Source: an uncultured Senegalimassilia sp.
GTDB taxonomy: Bacteria > Actinomycetota > Coriobacteriia > Coriobacteriales > Eggerthellaceae
Direction of reading: 5' to 3'
DNA: 15,276 nucleotides
Assembly: GCA_934661765.1 (NCBI GenBank)
Contig: CAKUJT010000059.1
Span: 1-15,276 of the forward strand
A program made the position numbers and the translations under genes. Shown here in pieces: positions 12,972-15,276 of this stretch (position 1 is the first letter of the stretch; each line of letters begins with the position of its first letter). The notes below the pieces were generated by a model. The model saw only the letters and a list, made by a program, of their open reading frames with translations. It did not search any database and was not told the origin of the DNA.

Positions 12972-13105
12972 GACGCGAACCTGGCTGCTCGCAGAACCGC
13001 CTGCCGCTGCGCGGCGGCCGTCCGCTGTGTAGCGGCCGTTTGCCCAGCAGTCCCGAACTCATACAACCCGTGCGGTTTTTCGGCCGCGCTTCCCAAGGAG
13101 GATTT

Positions 13106-13609
13106 ATGACCAACGAGAAGCCTATGCGCTCCGGCACCGACGATCTGTCGCTTCTGGGCAACCAGGGCGTGCAATATCCGCAAACTTATGATCCCAGCGT
13201 GCTGGAAACGTTCGACAATAAGCATCCCGGCAACGACTACTTCGTGAAGTTCAACTGCCCGGAGTTCACGGCGTTGTGCCCGATCACCGGTCAGCCCGAT
13301 TTCGCCACCATCTACATCTCCTACGTGCCCGACGTGCGCATGGTGGAGAGCAAAAGCCTGAAGCTGTACCTGTTCAGCTTCCGCAACCACGGCGACTTCC
13401 ATGAGGATTGCGTTAACGTGATCATGAAGGACCTGATTGCGCTGATGGATCCGAAGTACATCGAGGTGTGGGGCAAGTTCCTGCCGCGCGGCGGCATCTC
13501 CATCGACCCGTACTGCAACTACGGCAAGCCCGGCACGCGCTGGGAACAGGTTGCCTGGGACCGCCTGGCAAACCACGACCTGCACCCCGAGGCCGTGAAC
13601 AACCGCTAG
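13106..13609 (+). CDS. queF: NADPH-dependent 7-cyano-7-deazaguanine reductase
   Basis: QueF reduces the nitrile of preQ0 to the aminomethyl group of preQ1, the base inserted into tRNA by Tgt. At 167 residues it is the short, single-domain (type I, YkvM-like) form. [16 protein letters not shown] carries the nucleophile C58 and the proton donor D65. [21 protein letters not shown] (written [12 protein letters not shown] then RNHGDFHED) is the QueF substrate/NADPH motif, and [10 protein letters not shown] is also present. A very strong AAGGAGGA lies just before ATG 13106. The 134-nt gap after queC holds GC hairpins and a weak AACC..GGTTTTT hairpin but no clear promoter, so it may be read from the queD promoter. 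Confidence 0.96.
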   Translation: MTNEKPMRSGTDDLSLLGNQGVQYPQTYDPSVLETFDNKHPGNDYFVKFNCPEFTALCPITGQPDFATIYISYVPDVRMVESKSLKLYLFSFRNHGDFHEDCVNVIMKDLIALMDPKYIEVWGKFLPRGGISIDPYCNYGKPGTRWEQVAWDRLANHDLHPEAVNNR

Positions 13610-13619
13610 CAGCGCTTGA

Positions 13620-13652
13620 CGCCCGCAAACATTGCTGTTTGCGGGCGTTTTT
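13620..13652 (+). terminator. terminator of the queuosine cluster
   Basis: The perfect 11-bp stem CGCCCGCAAAC (13620-13630) / GTTTGCGGGCG (13637-13647) has a 6-nt loop followed by TTTTT. It lies 10 nt past the queF stop and closes the cluster. Confidence 0.95.
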
Positions 13653-13785
13653 CATGCGGCGTCACATACATTTGCGCTATTTTGGCGGGAACCGTACGCG
13701 TATGTTGACCTGCGAAAACGTTGTATCGTGCCCGGTCAACGGCCCATTTTGAAAGCATGCGAGTGCGTGTGGTTTCGCAATCGGA

Positions 13786-13791
13786 TACAAT
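13786..13791 (+). promoter_or_regulatory. -10 box for the PAP2 gene (leaderless start)
   Basis: TACAAT within CGGATACAATGCT ends 7 nt before the ATG at 13799, so the predicted transcription start coincides with or adjoins the start codon. The same TACAAT box is used upstream of metG and veg. No good -35 is visible. Confidence 0.45.
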
Positions 13792-13798
13792 GCTGTGC

Positions 13799-14320
13799 AT
13801 GCAAAAGACTACTTATATACGCATGACGAATGGGCTGCGTAAGCGTCCCGCGATGGCACGCTGCATTTCCCTGGCGAACAAGATCATTACCAACGCGGTG
13901 TACGTGGCGTATCCGTGCTTGCTCGCGTGGCTGGCATACGCGGCAGTAACCGGCGTAGTCGGCGCGGCGAGCGAGCTGCTCCGCGCCGTGTTGGTGCCGG
14001 GCGTCTCGTTCGCGCTGGTCACTGTGCTGCGCAAAGCCATCAACGCGCCGCGCCCGTACGAGGTCTTCGAAGCCGCCCCCGTCATCCCGAAGGACACTCG
14101 CGGCAATTCGTTTCCCAGCCGGCACACCTTTAGCATCTTCGTCATAGCCATGACGTTTTGCGCCTGCTGCCCGCTTGCGTGGGTGGGGCCGGTCATGCTG
14201 GCTGCCGGGGTGTTGCTGGCGGTCATCCGCGTGGTGTCGGGCGTGCATTTCCCCCGCGATGTCGTGGTGGGGGCTTTGTTGGGTATGCTTGCAGGTTTTG
14301 TGGGTCTCTGGATTCTTTAG
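13799..14320 (+). CDS. PAP2-family membrane phosphatase
   Basis: A 173-residue membrane enzyme of the type-2 phosphatidic-acid phosphatase family, which dephosphorylates lipid phosphates or undecaprenyl pyrophosphate at the outer face of the membrane. The three catalytic motifs are LRKAINAPRP (K79, R85, P86), FPSRHTFS (PSRH 106-109) and RVVSGVHFPRD (R144, H150, D154). Five hydrophobic helices surround them. Start choice: ATG 13799 sits where the TACAAT box would begin the mRNA. ATG 13823 and 13853 are in frame, and none of the three has a Shine-Dalgarno sequence. The frame also extends upstream through the promoter, which I regard as chance. The physiological substrate is not determined. Confidence 0.88.
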   Translation: MQKTTYIRMTNGLRKRPAMARCISLANKIITNAVYVAYPCLLAWLAYAAVTGVVGAASELLRAVLVPGVSFALVTVLRKAINAPRPYEVFEAAPVIPKDTRGNSFPSRHTFSIFVIAMTFCACCPLAWVGPVMLAAGVLLAVIRVVSGVHFPRDVVVGALLGMLAGFVGLWIL

Positions 14321-14328
14321 CCGTAGCC

Positions 14329-14372
14329 TGATACAGTTATTGATATCAAATATCGATATCGGTTAGCCGATA
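14329..14372 (+). promoter_or_regulatory. extended -10 promoter followed by stacked palindromes
   Basis: TGATACAGT (14329-14337) fits an extended -10 box. Directly downstream are the perfect palindromes TTGATATCAA (14340-14349) and ATATCGATAT (14350-14359). After these comes a hairpin, CGATATCGG with CCGATACCG, around a TTAG loop with one mismatch. The cluster lies in the 5' leader of the membrane-protein gene and looks like an operator, though no regulator gene is nearby. Confidence 0.45.
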
Positions 14373-14401
14373 CCGTCCGTTTCGTTTCAGAGAGGGAAGA
14401 T

Positions 14402-14869
14402 ATGCTGAAGGTTTCGAAGCGTACGTTGCTTTTAGTCGCCGGCATCGTTTGGCTTATCGCCGGTGGGAACATCGCCTGGCTGGGCATCCAGTCGTTTGCT
14501 CAGATGGATCAAGGAATGTGGTGGCTGCTCGCTATCGGTGCTGCCGTGGTGTTCACGCTGTTCCACATCAAGGTTTTCTCGAAGATGGTCGGCAAGCATG
14601 CCGTTCGCATCGCCGGTTACGAGGCTGATCGCGTGGGCGTGTGGCACTTCTTCGATGTGCCGGGCTATGCCATGATGGCCATCATGATGACCGGCGGCAT
14701 CTCCCTTCGCGCGTTCGGCCTGGTCCCTGCATGGTTCATCGCGTTTTTCTACACGGGTCTGGGCGTTGCTCTGGCGCTTTCCGGCGCAAGCTTCCTGATC
14801 CGTTTCGCGCGTCGCGGCAATCGTCCCGCCCCGTGCCCGCTGGTTCCCCGTGCGGTTTCGCGCGGATAA
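14402..14869 (+). CDS. conserved four-helix membrane protein, function unknown
   Basis: A 155-residue protein with four predicted membrane helices: TLLLVAGIVWLIAGGNIAWLG, WWLLAIGAAVVFTLFHI, FDVPGYAMMAIMMTGGISLRAF and WFIAFFYTGLGVALALSGASF (the first and third are quoted approximately). A cytoplasmic loop between helices 2 and 3 is basic (SKMVGKHAVRIAGYEADR), and the tail is basic and Pro-rich. I recall similar unnamed proteins in clostridia and Coriobacteriia with the same VWLIAG, FFDVPGY, MTGGI and FFYTGLG patches, but know of no assigned function. AGAGAGGGAAG gives a strong Shine-Dalgarno sequence at ATG 14402. It is a single-gene unit ending at a terminator. Confidence 0.85.
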   Translation: MLKVSKRTLLLVAGIVWLIAGGNIAWLGIQSFAQMDQGMWWLLAIGAAVVFTLFHIKVFSKMVGKHAVRIAGYEADRVGVWHFFDVPGYAMMAIMMTGGISLRAFGLVPAWFIAFFYTGLGVALALSGASFLIRFARRGNRPAPCPLVPRAVSRG

Positions 14870-14900
14870 CCGCTTCACGTTCTATATTCTCGATTCATCA

Positions 14901-14935
14901 CGAAGGCCCGCTCGGTTGAGCGGGCCTTCGCTTTG
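14901..14935 (+). terminator. terminator after the membrane-protein gene
   Basis: The perfect 13-bp stem CGAAGGCCCGCTC / GAGCGGGCCTTCG has loop GGTT and is followed by CTTTG. It is 31 nt past the stop codon. Confidence 0.88.
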
Positions 14936-15017
14936 CTGTCAGGGAAATCCTGGCGAAGGGAAGTCCTGGCAAGGGGTTGTTCCGGTCGGGAAGCATCTTG
15001 TGGAGCTTCCCTAACTT

Positions 15018-15061
15018 TGGCTATGGCGCGTGCCGTTGGGGAAACGGAAGCGCCATAGCCA
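15018..15061. other. long intergenic hairpin between convergent genes
   Basis: The perfect 12-bp stem TGGCTATGGCGC (15018-15029) / GCGCCATAGCCA (15050-15061) is capped by a smaller CCGTT / AACGG hairpin. No U-tract follows on either strand, so it is not a standard terminator. It lies about 95 nt downstream of the stop codon of the minus-strand gene. The rest of 14936-15156 shows only GG-rich, imperfectly repeated text (TCCTGGCGAAGGGAAGTCCT). Confidence 0.6.
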
Positions 15062-15156
15062 TTGGGAGGTTGCCACCTAGCGGCGCTTCTGCTTTCGGCC
15101 GGGGAAAATATGAGCCGATTGCGCGCCCCGCCATGGGCATTCGGTCGTCGGAAGGG

Positions 15157-15276
15157 CTACTTGATGGCTTCGAAGCCAGCGGCCAGGTCGGCGATGATGT
15201 CGTCGATGTTCTCGGTGCCGATGGACAGGCGCACGGTGGTGGGCTTGATGCCGGCGGCCAGCAGCTCGTCCTCGGT
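15157..15276 (-). CDS. C-terminal end of a Cys/Met-metabolism PLP enzyme (O-acetylhomoserine sulfhydrylase-like), partial
   Basis: The minus strand reads in from the window edge for 39 residues and ends ..FEAIK*. The text [19 protein letters not shown] followed by [17 protein letters not shown] matches the conserved C-terminus of the cystathionine gamma-synthase family ([16 protein letters not shown]). It is closest in feel to O-acetylhomoserine sulfhydrylases, which make homocysteine from sulfide. The PLP lysine and substrate-determining residues lie outside the window, so the exact member is not settled. Confidence 0.72.
   Translation of the reverse strand, partial: TEDELLAAGIKPTTVRLSIGTENIDDIIADLAAGFEAIK

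Noticed and set aside
12972..13105. Second preQ1 riboswitch or promoter before queF
   Set aside because: The gap contains GC hairpins and direct GCGGCCGT repeats but no aptamer-like A-rich tail and no -10/-35 pair.
11153..13720. 15-mer TGACCTGCGAAAACG present at 11153-11167 (queE start) and 13706-13720
   Set aside because: One pair of 15-base matches in 15 kb is close to chance (roughly 0.1 expected), and there is no shared context beyond it.

Overview
The window reads as a high-GC Gram-positive chromosome, most likely class Coriobacteriia (an Eggerthella/Gordonibacter-like relative). This rests on GC-rich codon use, actinobacterial protein flavour, a short MetRS, and a Firmicutes-like gene order metG - tatD - X - rsmA - veg. 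No marker gene fixes the genus, so the assignment is an inference. There is no phage, CRISPR array or transposase in the window. The mobile component is two families of small REP-like palindromic repeats.

Layout. 1-674: a gene-poor stretch with copies of REP-like family 1 (core GGGGACGGAGGTGTGTTC) in both orientations, enclosing a doubtful small minus-strand ORF. 675-2162 (+): 14-TM-type MFS exporter. 2405-3565 (-): secreted coiled-coil protein with a lysozyme-like C-terminus, separated from the exporter by a bidirectional terminator. 3806-9297 (+): housekeeping block metG, tatD, a flavoprotein with an unusual charged tail, rsmA (tatD/flavoprotein/rsmA overlap as an operon), then veg on its own promoter. 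9400-9475: tRNA-Ala(CGC). 9678-10331: HAD phosphatase. 10513-13609: queuosine precursor cluster queD-queE-queC-queF behind a preQ1-I riboswitch. 13799-14320: PAP2 phosphatase, possibly on a leaderless mRNA. 14402-14869: small four-helix membrane protein. 15157-15276 (-): 3' end of a Cys/Met-metabolism PLP enzyme.

How the genes work together. QueD, QueE and QueC convert dihydroneopterin triphosphate to preQ0, and QueF reduces preQ0 to preQ1. That product is the ligand of the riboswitch in front of queD, so the cluster appears to be under product feedback. The metG-to-veg block serves translation (Met-tRNA charging, 16S rRNA dimethylation) plus a metal-dependent nuclease-type hydrolase.

The most interesting points are: (i) four copies of a 30-nt palindromic repeat (family 2), one inverted pair of which sits between perfect 16-bp duplications spanning the stop codon of the HAD gene; (ii) the riboswitch followed by a terminator, a long structured leader and a hairpin that covers the queD ribosome-binding site; (iii) a flavoprotein with an acidic segment and a Lys/Gly/Arg-rich tail in the slot where Bacillus has rnmV; (iv) a 94-residue Ala/Ser-rich N-terminal extension on QueE; and (v) two genes whose -10 boxes place transcription start at or next to the ATG.
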